Assembly (NCBI GenBank): GCA_036867785.1
Contig: CP145412.1
Location: 1,116,001 to 1,180,000 of the forward strand
Reading direction: 5' to 3'
DNA: 64,000 nt
Source of the DNA: Plasmodiophora brassicae
Taxonomy: Eukaryota > Endomyxa: Phytomyxea > Phytomyxea > Plasmodiophorida
A program made the position numbers and the translations under genes. Each line of letters opens with the position of its first letter. Positions within the stretch are counted from its first letter, which is position 1. The notes beneath the pieces were generated by a model. It did no database searches. It worked only from the letters and a program-made list of their open reading frames with translations, and was not told where the DNA came from. This document shows positions 1 through 12,385 of this stretch, one piece after another.

Positions 1-3000
1 TCAGCATGCTGGCGGCCGCAGCGTTGTCCGTGTGGGGTGCAAAGACATCGACGTTGCCCCATCATTTTACCTGGTGATGGCTACTCGCGATCCGGCTGCA
101 CGGTTTACTCCAGGTACCTTATCGACCGGTTCCCTTTATCGTTGCTCCCATTCATTTATCGTTAGATTTGTGCTCTCGCGTTACGTTTGTTAATTACAGC
201 GTCTCCAAGGCAAGCATATCTTTGCAGTTGGGCAGCGACATCTTGCTGGCTCGAGAACCGGAAATATTTAGTCGGCGGCAAACGCTTGAACGAAAACAAG
301 TTGAAGGAAATGCCCGAATGCAATCGCTGGAACGAACCCTGCTAGCTAGGATCGCTGCGTCTTCACCGCAGCTAACCGAAGGAAACAGCATATTGGATGA
401 TGCCGATCTCGTTGCTGCAATCGAGAACATTCAAAGTGAAGCGAACGAGTGCAGCGCTGTTCTACATGAGACGAATGCGCTTCTGAAAGAGTCGGACGAC
501 GTTGCTTCCGCCGTTGTTCCTACTGCAAGTCTAGTTGCCGAGATTCACGCCTTGCTTCAGCGAATGCCACGGTACTACCTGCGTCTAGCTTAGCTGTAGC
601 CGCTGATTGCAGGTTGTACAGTTTGTTGAATCTGTACCAGTTTACTCTGTCGCAGCTCTCTTCAATCGTTGATCATGTTCTGTCATTGGCGATCTCGAAG
701 AAGTGTCCAGTCTCACAGCTGAGTTCATATGTTGCCAGATTTGTGTATGTTGCACTGTCAGCGTCACTCCGCAGGGTATGGATATGTTAACTGATGCGTT
801 GCGACATGCCGATTTGGCTAAATGACCGTCTTAGAGTGACCGGTATGCTTTTGCCTTTGCATTGGCGCTGACGCTTCGAACTGATCATGCTCGGTTGTTC
901 CATGAAGTCCAGGTACCTTTTATCATGTTCCTCGTTTCCAGATGACAGTAACCATGGCCGTTTTTACAGTCATTACTCGAGGGTGCTTCGACCGACTCGG
1001 GCGCCCTGCTTCGCGTGCCTCACTTCAGGTCCTTGTCTCAACCCAACCAGGGTGTCGATACCATCCCGCAACCGAATGATTCATTTGACCGCCTTATTCT
1101 CGATGCCTTCGATAATCGTGATAATCTCATGTTGTCTCTGCACGCCTACTGTGAAGACGTTCTTGGTTGGTTGTTCATCCGACTAGATCCCATCTTGCAT
1201 CTGACGTGCCACCTGCTCAGGTGCCGGGGTGATCTCTGAAGCTCCGTTTCTCCTGCAGGGACCTACAATGATTCTCTCAACACCTGGGCACGATATTCGT
1301 TCGATGGTCTTGCAGTATGCCAGCTCTGTTCAGACTGTCACTATTGGCTCGAAGGCTTCTTACGATGAAGCCTTGCACGCTGTGCGACACCTTCCGCAAA
1401 GCGATGGCCATTCGCTTCTCCTTCTTAACATCCATCTGGGGACCCCATCTTTCATGTGCCAGCTTGAGACCGCGCTTCACGACCTCGCGCAAACGCAGCG
1501 AAATATCTTCCTCTGCGCCGAACTGGGCGCTTCTGAATCACTTCCCGTCAGCAGACCTCAGGTCCAGTCCATGTTTACTGTGCTTACAGATCCATTATAG
1601 GATACTCTCGTCCGTTCGTGCAACCTGCTTGTTGCTGAGGCAGAACCTGGCGTGATTCCCGCTGTTCGCGCTGCCTGGAAATCAATTATCAAGCAGCGTT
1701 ACGAGCGAATGTCACGCTCGCGCAGTCTTCCACGCCTGTACTTCCTTTGCGCATGGCTGCATGCTTTGGTAGCGCCTTTTCATTGGTTCACGCGTCATCA
1801 GCTAACAGTACTGCCCTACAGATTGTCGAGCGCCTAGCTTACGTCCCTGTCGGATGGATTCAGTCGTATAGTTTCAGCTTTGTCGATCTGAATTGCGGTA
1901 AGGATTTCGGTCGTCGAGCCGTTCCCGAGGAACGCCCGATGACGTTGTTGTGCCGTCGTGTAGGACTTGATGTCATCGACCAGTGCACAGAAAGGGAAGT
2001 TGTGGACTTTGTCGCGATTCGCAGCCTATTATGCGATTTTGCATATGGTTACTGCTGCTATTGGATCGCGCGCACACTACACTCTTATGGAATCTTTAGG
2101 CGCTCGAATAGTTGAACCTCAAGACGTACTTCGCCTGAAGGCTATGATTTCAGCCGTTTTTAACGATGATGTATGTCGTTCACGTTAGTGCATCCGCGAC
2201 GTGAGGTCTTGACTAGTTGGGTCTGGAAGGCATTCGAAAGTTCTTTCCGACTGTGCGGGGCCGAACCAGGGGACAGGCTCGCTGACTGCTGGTCAGTTGA
2301 TAATTTCTCACAATGGCTTGCACTTCAACCAGACCGGCTGCCTCCAACGACTTGCGGATTATCGTCGGGAATCGATCGTGCTCGCTCCACTCAGCTCGCT
2401 TTCCGCTCTATCAATTCGACGCGTCAGCTGCTAGACAGTGCCCATGTATGTCAATGTTCGCATCCATGAATTCGTTCTGTGTGTAACTGCACCGTTATCA
2501 GTTGGTCGACAAGGTTGAAAGCTGGAAGCTCCGACTCTCGGAGGAGATATCGGTGTATTCCAGCCGGCTGACCGAAGTTGTCGCTGATCTTGCAGTCGAC
2601 TTGATCGAAGGTACCATCATTCTCCCTAATCAGTACTTTGTCTTATGTTTGCGAATTGTAGGAACTCCAGGTCCCATGCAAGCGTTCTTGACGAGAGAGC
2701 GCAAAGAGCTTCGTGAAATCGTATCCGATATTTTACACGACCTTGCTGCTGTTGACGCGGCATTGACTGCTGTGAATTCGTCCCCCTTAACGCATGACGT
2801 GAATGAGCTGGTAAGTCCGCTTGGGCTATCGTTTATCAAGTGCGTCTTAACGCGTACGACAGATCGCGTATCTACGATCCGGTTTCGTCCCTGCTGGATG
2901 GCCATCGTTATCAGACAACGCACCAGTGTCCCCAAATTCTTTGCGTTTGTATGTCGACGCATTGCTTACTCTCGCTCGGGAACACCTGACGCTACCCGCA

Positions 3001-3609
3001 ACGTGGCCCATCGCTGGCCATATTCCAATCGGTAAGTGCTCTACCCAGGTAAAATGCTCATCGGTTGCTGATCATTCGTTAGCCACGGGAGTTAGGGACG
3101 TAATAGGCTTCATCTCTTGTGCCAAGCAGGAAGTCGGTCTTCGGCAACAGTGGCCGCTCAATGAAATGGTTCTGCACGTTTCTGTCAACGATGCTGTAAG
3201 ATGAACCGTTGACTGCGCTCTTCCTCAATTGAATGTTTCTCCCCCAGAGAGATGACACTTCGACCTCATTCACGGTTGCCCAACTTGATCTTCATTACGC
3301 TGCCTTAGCCGACACAGGACTGACGACCGATGGCGATCCTCAAATGGTTGTAATATTGCATGAATTTCATACTATGGTATACTCATGTGTTCCGCGCATG
3401 CTCTGCAGACTGTTATCCCCTCTGCGCGGTTCTTCTGGGACCTGCACACAGAAAACGACGTGGTCGAGATTCCGGTCTACTTCGACGAGTCTCGGCAACT
3501 GCAGCTGTTCACAGTCGGAATGGTCTGCCAGAAAGCCATTGTTAACGACGTACTTCTTCGTGGGGTTGCTCTCACTGTGAAATCCGGACGCGCTAACTCC
3601 CTTCCGTAA
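1..3609 (+). CDS. Cytoplasmic dynein heavy chain, C-terminal part (gene truncated by window start)
   Basis: Motor subunit of cytoplasmic dynein, which carries cargo to microtubule minus ends. Exons read in order match the C-terminal third of dynein-1 heavy chain. Bases 2-120 give the AAA4-type stretch with TRDPAARFTP, joined by a short intron to CSRVTFVNYSVSKASI near 168. Next comes ILDDADLVAAIENIQSEA (about 385-450), the AAA5/strut region. Bases 1229-1600 give an AAA6-like part with LLLLNIHLGTP where family members read WVMLKNVHLAPGW. LAYVPVGWIQSYSF (about 1830-1880) matches the RYAPLGW region. The C-terminal domain runs from about 2170 to the stop at 3609. At least ten short introns are implied. 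The 5' two thirds, including the stalk and AAA1-AAA3, lie outside the window. The call rests on collinear similarity across many exons; individual splice sites were not all resolved. Confidence 0.85.
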
Positions 3610-3652
3610 AGTCAACTGGCCTTGTCTCCTTATCAAATACCTGGGTATATTG

Positions 3653-6440
3653 TTATCGGTAGAGAAAAAGCCGCTCAACGTTCTCAGGAAGAAGTTCCAC
3701 AGAGGCATCTAGCACCACGGACGAGTTCTTAGCGGTTAGTGAGACGGCCGGGAAAACAGGTCCCTTCAGTTGCGTGAAGGCGATGCCCTGTGAGACGCCA
3801 TTCTTGAAGAACTCCAACGTCAGATTATCAAAGTCCATCAGGACTCCAATGCGGTCGCCCTTGCCGAACTTCGACCCATAATTCGTGGAGCGACCGGAAT
3901 CGAACCCTTTGCCTCCAGTACCAGCAATGTAGCCCCATGAGCTCTGGGCACCAATCCACAGCTTCTGGTGGCTGAAGTCGAACCCCTTGGGAATAATACC
4001 AACGCAAATCTTCCAGTTATTGCTGCTTGACGGACACTCCTCAATAAACACTTCAAAGTACCGCCGGCCGCTCTGGTACGACAGCAGGCCACCGCACGCT
4101 CGCCACTTGTCTTTGGAGCCCAAATTACGTACTCGTAGACCCTGATTATCGATAGCGAGATCGCTACTCAACTGCAAAACGGTTAGTGGTTGATCGATGC
4201 ACCGCATTAAAAGCACTGACCTTGGTTTCGTCCCAAACGTTGGCAAAGTCCTTGATCACCTTCGCTAGGGCAACCTCTCGTTCCCGAGCCTCCTTTTGGT
4301 AGACGCCCACAAGCTGCTCATCACCTTGCCTAATTGTAACTGCTGAACCCTGGCCTCGACAGTGATCAATGTCCAAAGGGCACAGATGTCGGATCGCGCG
4401 TACAGTTCCAGTCATCGAGACAGCTGCGTGGACAGACCCTTCCACGTTCCTGAAGGCGATACCTTGAGAGATACCGTTCTTGAAAAATTCGACCGTTTTC
4501 GCCTCGAAGCTATTCACCGATTAAACCGCGGAATATCACGCCAGCCGGGAAAAGCGCCATACTCGACAAGGATCCCGATCTTGTCACCTTGGCCAAACTG
4601 GTCCCCATACGGGGAACTCTGTCCTGAGTTGTTGGCCTTCCCGCCGGTTCCCGCAATGTACGCCCATGAATCTTCAACAACCGTGTTAATTCCAGCATAC
4701 AGGTTATACCAGTGTAGTACACCTTGCGCCCCAACCCATGCGCGCTGGCTGTTGCACTGGAACGCAGATGGAACAATGCCGACACAGAATTTCCACGAAT
4801 TCGTGGTCTTCGCGTCGTTGGTAATCGTTATTTCGATGAAAGCCACGCCAGACGAGTAGGAAACGATTGACCTTTGGGGCAGTTAACTTGCGGATAAAGC
4901 AGCGTAACGTGTACATATACCTGCAGGTCCTCCATTTATCGCCAGACCCCTCATTGACAGCTTGCTGGAGGTTATCATCTGGATAGTAAATTGCCTATAC
5001 AGCAGCATCACCTGGGGAGTACACAGATCTGGAGACAATCCTGGACGCACCTGATCCTTGCTGGTTGAGAACTGTGCATCCCAGGCATTGTCTTTACGCT
5101 CAATCAGTTGGCCCTTTAGGGTATTGTACGCGTTGGCAGATGTAATTCGCTCCCAGCGCAGACGCCTGGTATCTTCTACTTCACGGAACCTGTCACCAAT
5201 TTCAGCGACCTGCAGCCTCATCGTCACATGCCAATGGATATACTTTGCCATGATCTTCACCATCGCAGGAGGCATGTCTTCGACAAGGACTACTTCGCAA
5301 TCCTGCATGCAGATCAGATGTACAGTTACCGGCGGGACGCGGTGAAAATACAGAACCCACTGACCTTCGCCGTCAACGATATCGCTGGGTGAACCGGTCC
5401 GTTCAGGTTTTCAAATGCAACACCCTGCGAGACGCCGTTCTTGTAGAACTCGATAGTCGATTTGTCAAAATCGAGAAACAGGCCAACGGTGTCGCCTTCG
5501 ACTGGAGAAAATCGTGTGGGTCTCAGTCCCGAAGCCCGTTCGGTTTGGCTCCCAACCGTATTTATCGCCGTAGTCGACCGATTTGCCCGAATCGAAACAC
5601 TTCCCGCCAGTTCCCGCGATATACGCCCACGACTTCTGGCTGCCGACCCACCGCCTCTCCGCGTTGACCTTGAACCCGATGGGGACGGCTCCGAAGCATA
5701 TGCGCCATGTATTCGTCGTTTCAGGCAGTTTCAGGATCTTGACAGCACAGTAGAACTGGCCACGGGCAGGAATCGGTGCCAGAGTGTGGATAGTGCACCA
5801 TTGGTCAAGGGACCCTGTTGCGAACCATTGCATTAGGTACGAGCAGCATCGACGTGCAGGATATCCGCGATGACCCTTGTTGCGGGCCACGAGGCCATCG
5901 GCGTCCAGAGGGACATCAATGTGCGCAGAATTATTCTCCAGCGTCCAGCATTTGCCTATCTTTGTCAATTCAGCGATTCGGGCGCGCCTTTTCTCTTCCC
6001 TTATCCTCGCCTGGCACGACGGCAGGTTAAGACCTAACAGACGCAGCACAAGGCGAACTCGGCCTACCTCTTCTTCCCGCTTCCTGCGTTCTTCTTCCTC
6101 CAGTAAACGCTGTGCTTCGCGTTTCGCACGGCTGCCTTCGGTTTCTACATGGCCCCACTCAGAAACGGCAGCAAAGTTGCCCCAATGCCAGACCTGTCAC
6201 TTTGAAGACTTCCTGCGGCGTGCTCTTCCCGACGAGTTTGGACACTTCCAGGTCGGGTTCGCCGACGAGCTCGCCGGTCGGCGACCGCAGTTCGAACTCA
6301 TGGATCGTGAACGAATGCCACAAATGGTACCGCTCGTGGATCTGCCCGACCAGGTCCCTGACCAGGGACGCGGGCGGCACGCTGATGGTCAGCACGTCCT
6401 GGACCAGGTCCGTGTCGACGGCGACCTTGACGCGCACCAT
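3653..6440 (-). CDS. Ubiquitin-like N-terminus plus three SPRY domains
   Basis: A multi-exon protein. Start ATG at 6440: the first exon (6440 to about 6190) reads as a ubiquitin-fold-like module (start MVRVKVAVDTDLVQDVLTIS) and ends with EVFKV at a donor. A charged, coiled-coil-like linker follows (REAQRLLEEEERRKREEE, about 6130-6070; then ARIREEKRRARIAEL). Three SPRY/B30.2-type domains come next at about 5840-5390, 4850-4440 and 4150-3660. Each has the WAYIAGTGGK or WGYIAGTGGK strand and the FFKNGVSQGIAF-type end. An exon group at 5308-4883 links domains 1 and 2. SPRY domains are protein-recognition modules, often in ubiquitin-ligase adaptors (family knowledge); a role in ubiquitin signalling is inferred from the ubiquitin-like domain. 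No RING or catalytic site is visible. The stop lies only 43 bases from the stop of the convergent dynein gene. Not every intron was resolved. Confidence 0.7.
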
Positions 6441-6917
6441 CGCCCCTGCAACACTATTACGCACACGCCCTGGGTCGCCACGCCACTGTCGCAGGTGGGC
6501 GGCGCGGGGCCTCCGACGCCGTCGTCGTTCCAACTCCCAACGCACAGTGCTACGTAACCCCAGCGACCCCGCGCGCGCGCGTGTGCAGTTATGACACGTC
6601 CCACGAACTGCAATCTCCGGACCGGCTGGCTGTGGGCCCACAGACGCGTCGCTGTTCCCGACCCGGTCTTCCGCTGCACTGGCGAACGTGTCGTTGTCGC
6701 AGAACGGAACGGGGTATCTGTATTCCTTTAACAGCGATGGCCAGTCGGCGGGATGGGACACAGATTCCCCTCGGAAGGGGAGATTTCCGCGACTCGGGCG
6801 CGTGGCTTTCGCGCGTAGATTTCACGTGCCGCCGCCAGATCTGGGAAGGGATATCTTGGCGATGCGGGGGTTGCCCAGAAGGTCGTTCATTTCGTTAAGC
6901 GCGTGCTGTGGTCGATC

Positions 6918-8203
6918 ATGAACGTCGTAACGGTGGCGATCGGTGCCGTTCTGGCCGCTCTGGCTGTCACTGCCGACGTGGTTGCGGATTCGTGTCGCAT
7001 CTCGGGTGACCCGCACATCGTTACGGTGAGGGTCGCACAGCGTTAATCGCTCATTTCGTGTCAGTCTGATGCTTTGTTCAGTTTGACGGCATATCATACG
7101 ACCTGCAACAAACGGGGACCTTCCAGGCTGTTAGTGCTAGCTTCCTCGGTGTCTACGTCACGTTCGCCCAGACGACCATGACGTCGACGCAGACGCATCT
7201 GGTCAACACGGCGGTCACGATCATGGGATCCGGGTCCTGCCGTGACCCGAGCAACTGCGACGAGTTCAACGCGTTAACCATCGCGTACGCCTCGGACCTG
7301 ACATCGAACGCGACCGTCCCAACCGTCAGCTTCAACTACACCAGCGCCACCGATGCGACGGAGAACGGCGTCTGGGAGTTCGCCGCCGCCTCCGTCTCTG
7401 TCGATTCCCGAACGGCCAACGCGCTTCGTAGCGTTGGCACCGTCCTCACCCAAGGAGCGTCCGTTAACGATGTCGCTGCGTCCATCGTTAAGCTAGAGGT
7501 GCAGTTCCCGAGCGCGTCGTCGGTCATGATTTCGCTTGGCGCGGGCCTGTTCACGATCAGCACGGTTCGCAGCGGGTCGACGATCGGTCCACTGGCGGGC
7601 ACGAACGGCCTCTGCGGATACTACTCGAAGACGACGGCGGACGAGTTCAGTGACACCACCGGCAAGCTGGTTCTCGGCGGCATCGCAGGGCAGAACTACT
7701 ACAACTCGGACGCCATCAACAACTGGTCCCTGAACTTCCGCGTCAACACCAGCGCAGCGGCCATCCCTAGCGCAGCGGCGAACCAGGCCAACAACGAGGT
7801 TGCCTTTTACGTCAAGACATCGATCAACGCGTCCGTCGAAGAGTGCCGCCAGCTGTGTGCAACGCCAGCCTTGCGGCGGGCACCGTTCGACGACGCGGGC
7901 TTCCGTAACTGCGTCTACGACTACAGTGTCACGAACACGCTGGCCGTCGGTGCGTCGAACCTGTACGCCACCGCTGCCATCTCTGCCGACTCGTCCTACC
8001 TGATCGCGAACGTGCCCGTCGTCGTCGCTCCACAATCCGTTGAGCAGCGCACGCAGAGCGCCAACCGGTTGAACCTGATCGCCACGATCCTCTCCATCAT
8101 TCTGGGCACTGCGCTCGTGCTCGGCCTGCTGGCCAACCAACGGCTCAAGAAGTCCCACGAGCACCAGCTCCTGATTGCTCGGGCCAACGCCGTTGTTACT
8201 TGA
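6918..8203 (+). CDS. Secreted/type I membrane protein with a von Willebrand factor D-like domain
   Basis: Two exons: 6918-7025 and 7082-8203, with a 56-nt intron; the reading frame is continuous across it. ATG 6918 gives a signal peptide (VTVAIGAVLAALAVTADVVA) followed by SCRISGDPHIVTFDGISYDL, the hallmark GDPHxxTFDG start of a VWD domain. A cluster of cysteines follows in the second half (residues about 270-300, EECRQLC...C). A C-terminal hydrophobic helix (LNLIATILSIILGTALVLGL) is followed by a short basic tail with RLKKSHEHQ. Total length is about 409 aa. VWD domains mediate extracellular multimerisation or adhesion (family knowledge). Here there is one VWD-like unit and no evident TIL/C8 cassette, so this is probably a single-pass surface protein. 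Donor GTGAGG and acceptor TTCAG were chosen because they restore the VWD consensus. Confidence 0.8.
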
Positions 8204-8437
8204 CCTGACAGGTTTGCAAGGCCAGGCACCTACCCTTTTCGGCTGTCGATCTCGCCTTATGCTCAGTAAAGCGTCTCGGTTTGTTGTTTTCACAAGACGG
8301 GTCCGTTCTGCCGTGAGAGGGCGCTTGGGCCTGGAAGTGGATGCCATTTTTTGTGTGTGCGTGTCCCGTCTTTGGTGTGTCAGCCGTGGGTCTGATTTTG
8401 CGACGGACCGCAATCGACTTGGCAGCGCCTGCGCTCC

Positions 8438-11400
8438 ATGGCGAGCGGGCAACAGCAGCATTGGGGCCAGGGCCAGGGCGCATACGATGGGTACTATGAC
8501 CAGACCGGGGCATCGTACTACGCCGAAGGGCAGCAGCAGGACGGTGCTGCTGAAGGGTACTACGACGAGCACGGCCAGTGGCAGTACTACGAGTACGCGC
8601 AGGCGCAGGCGTACGACCAGTCCGCTGCCTACCCGAATGGTTAGATGGTTCCAGTGCAAATCGACAATGCCCTGATTGGTCCATAGCTGCGTACGCGAAC
8701 CAGGATCATGCCTGGAACGATTCGCGATCCGCTGCGCCATCCGGGACGTCTGCGCCCGCGCCGGCTCAAGGGCGGCCTGGGTTCCCAGCCTCGGGAACAC
8801 CGGTCTTCTCGCAGGAATCTCCTCAGTCCGGGAAGAAGAAATCGTCGATCAATCCACGTCAGATCCCCCGCCATGTTCGGCGCCCGCCAAATGCAGATGG
8901 GTTGGCCACCGGCCCCACCGAACGTATCATATTCAACACGAGCGGCGAACATCCACCATCTCCTCTCGATGAGTTCCAAGTTATCGATGATGGTATGCGA
9001 CTGTGCCTTCGCGATACGAACCGGGTGGTTTTGACAAGCGATTTAGGAAATGCCTCTCCTCGCTATATCCGGCTAACGTGCTATCAAGTGCCTGCATCAA
9101 GCGACATTGTCAGCCTGAGCTGATGGTTCGTCGACCGGTATGATCATCTGACGTCACTCACTGTAGGTTGAAACGACGAGACTATCGATCGGTGCCATCA
9201 TTACTCCGCTTGCGATGCCTGGTCCCGGCGAGGAGCCTGTTCCAGGTAGACCCGCTGCCGAAAGGTTGCGGCCAATGAACGCTAACGGCATTCTAGTTGT
9301 TGATATGGGAGAAGGAGGCCCGATTCGCTGCGGAAGATGCCACGCGTATCTGAACGCATTCTGCACATTCAGCGAGGATGGACAGAGTTTCACGTGCAAC
9401 CTGTGTGAGATGCGGACGCCCGTTCCTCACTGGTATGTCTGTAACGTTGACGGGAATGGTACGTTCTGTTTCTCCTTGCTTGGTGCGTTCTAACAACGGC
9501 AAAGGGATGCGGCGAGATCGCGACCAAAGGGCCGAGCTCCACCTGGGAAGTGTAGAGTATGTCGCTCCGCCGTCCTACATAACGAGGTTCGCTGTCGGAA
9601 TCCAGAACGTAGCATGCCTGGCCTGACATGGGCAGGTAGGCCTATCCAAGAGCCATGTTACATCTTCGTGCTGGACGTCTCGTACCAGGCAATCATGACT
9701 GGGTTGCTTGAAACTACTGTCCGCAGCGTGCGATCGGCAATCGAAGTCATGAAGGCGTACCCTCGCGTGCGCGTCGGTATCATTTCGTACAGCTCGGCAG
9801 TTCATGTTTACAGCATGAAGGTTGAATCGCGTGCGATTGCTACGTATTGTCGATGGTTGCTTACACCGTCCCGTACAGAAATCCGGTCAGGAGCTGTCCA
9901 TGATGGTTATAGCAGGGGTCGAGGACGTATTTGTTCCTATCCCGTTCGACCGGATCCTCGTTCATGTCAACGATGCGGAACAGTTCGCGCTGCTGGATAT
10001 GCTGCTATCAAAACTGTACATTTGTGACGTGCTGAATTTCCCAACAACGTCTTAGTGCGCTATTTTACAGATCTGACCTGCACTCGTCGAACCAGTCGAC
10101 CTGCACCGCGTTTGGTGCGGCCATCCAGGTTGCTGTCGAGGTAGGTCATCTCCACAACGCTGCATATTTGGATTGACTGAATGGTTCGTGCTAGGCATTG
10201 GATGACTGCGGGGGCAAATTGCTTGTTATTCAGTCGAGTTTGCCCCGCACAGGGCTGGGCGCGTTGGACGATCGCGACAACCAGACGATCTACGCGACGG
10301 ACAAAGAGAAGGAACTTTTCTTACCCCAAGACTCCTATTACCAGGTGTTAGCGACGACTTGCGCGGAGCGGTTCATCGCCGTCGACCTGTTCGTGTGTGC
10401 CAACGCTTATGTCGATATCGCGACCGTCGGGGTCTTGTCGAACATGACCGGCGGACAAGTGTTTTACTACCCGGGTATTCGTCGCACGTGCTGCTTGTAA
10501 GTACCTCGCTCTTACTGTTGGATGTAGATTTCCACGCTGCCAAAGATGGCTACTCGTTGGAAAGTGATATCCTGACGACTTTGACTCGCGAGTCCGGCTT
10601 CGAAGGCGTCATGGTTGTTCGAACTTCCGCAGGACTAAAAGTCGCAGACCACTTTGGCAATTTCTTCCGCCGACATACGTCCGAAATCGAACTGCCGGCT
10701 ATTGATTGTAAGCACCGTCTGATACTGGTGTTGGTAAACAATTCTCAGTACTGCTGCAGGCGATAAATCGTTTGCGGTCCGGCTTGAGCATGAGTCAGCG
10801 CTCAGCGACAAATCTTTCGTCGGCATTCAAGCCGCTCTTCTGTATACGACCTTTAACGGCGAAAGACGTATTCGAGTTCACACTGTTCGGGCACCATGCA
10901 CCACATCCCTGCCCACTGTTTTTAGGCACTCCGACCTGTACGCGGTCGTCAATTTGTCTCTTCGACAGGTAGTGCTCACGTTGCTTTTACCATACACGTT
11001 TCTAAACGCAGGCCTTCACAGGCTGCGTTGCAAACCATTGAGCAGGGCGTTTCGTCGACGAGAAGTTCGTTGCGTCAAGCGGTGATTGATGTATTGCATA
11101 CGTACCGCAAGCATTGCGCATCGGCTTCAAGCAGTGGGCAGCTCATTTTACCGGAATCCCTGAAGCTCTTACCGCTGTACACGCTGGGCCTGATGAAGTC
11201 GCCTATCCTGTATGATTGTGTACGCGCTGATGCGCGTGTGTATGCTCTCGGCGCGGCACAAGCCATGCCAATGGGACAAGCGCTTTCGTTCTGCCTTCCC
11301 TCCGTATTCGCCCTGCACTCCTTGGCAAATACCGATATATGTGTCCAGCCTCTGGTTAGCAGCGTATCCAAGTGTGTCGCACGGTACTTATGCCAAACGT

Positions 11401-11968
11401 AGACTGATAACGAGGTCATGCAAATGCCCGAGTTCGAGCTTGCCTCAAGGGAGTTCATTGACGAGTTTGGAATCTACCTGCTGGACAACGGCTGTGTGAT
11501 TTACATCTTTGTCGGCGTTCAAGCGGACCCCAACCAAGGTCGTACAGTGTCGATCCGCTTTGGGACCTGCGATCTGACATCATCATGGCAGTACTGGAAT
11601 TGTTCGGCGTCGAAGACGTCCAGCTGTTCGATCCCAACGAACTTGTCGTCTACCCGAACGATGACCCTCGCAGTCTGGGTGCGTATCGATTGCCTGCTTC
11701 CCTTCGAGCATTGTTCTGATGTGAACGTGTCCCAGCTACCCGGACGTCAAACTTGATCGAGAAACTCAAGGTCGGGCGTCCGGCGTATTGTCCTGTGCGC
11801 ATTGTGCACGACCGCAGTCCATATCTCCCCGATTTCAACGCGTGCCTGATCGAGGGCACGACGAGGCCGCCTGCGGGTTCGAAAATCCTGGAATCGGCTC
11901 CCGAGCTCATGTCCTACGTTGATTTCCTGTGCCATGTGCACCGTCAAATCCAAGATCGGATCATATAA
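8438..11968 (+). CDS. SEC24: SEC24-type COPII coat cargo adaptor
   Basis: COPII inner-coat subunit that binds cargo and Sec23 at ER exit sites. ATG 8438 opens a Gln/Tyr/Gly-rich disordered N-terminus (8438-8637). Exon 2 (from about 8692) has INPRQIPRHVRRP and SPRYIRLTCYQVPAS, matching the segment before the zinc finger. The exon at about 9167 has the zinc finger IRCGRCHAYLN...FTCNLCEM (C-x2-C ... C-x2-C). The trunk domain follows (about 9635-10500; PCYIFVLDVSYQAI, VRVGIISYSSAVHVYS). A beta-sandwich/helical part (about 10530-11390) has LKLLPLYTLGLMKSP. The gelsolin-like end finishes ...SYVDFLCHVHRQI at 11968. Order and spacing match the whole family. About ten introns of roughly 50-70 nt are implied. 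It lies 234 bases after the VWD gene on the same strand. Confidence 0.9.
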
Positions 11969-12385
11969 ACCAGACAGACCAGCATGCGGCTGACTTTGGA
12001 TTTGGCGAGGAATGCTGCCCAACAGGTTCCGCACTCACGTTCCTATCTCTCGCGAGGTGAGGGGGTGCCCAATCATTCTGCCGCTACGTACATATTGTAG
12101 ATAAGTACACCATCAAGACCATGGTGCGCCGGGCAGAACACGTAGCCGCAGCGACAGGCGGCCGCCGTCAGCAGGGCCAGGGTCACTGGTCCGTCCATCC
12201 GTTGCTCTCATATAGGAATGGGCCACTTGAGGGCAGTTCCGACCCTTTCGTTCGTGTTTGACATTCGAGAATTGCCGACGCAGGACATGTTGGCGGCAGG
12301 CGTCGAGAATACTCCAGATCTCGGAATCATGATCCAAACATGATCCATTGGCCATTACCGAGGCGTCACCTCATAATCCAAAACC

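Noticed and set aside
7493-8800. 435-codon minus-strand frame, Arg/Val-rich
   Set aside because: It lies antisense to the VWD gene and SEC24 start, has no motif, and is explained by GC-rich codon use of the plus-strand genes.
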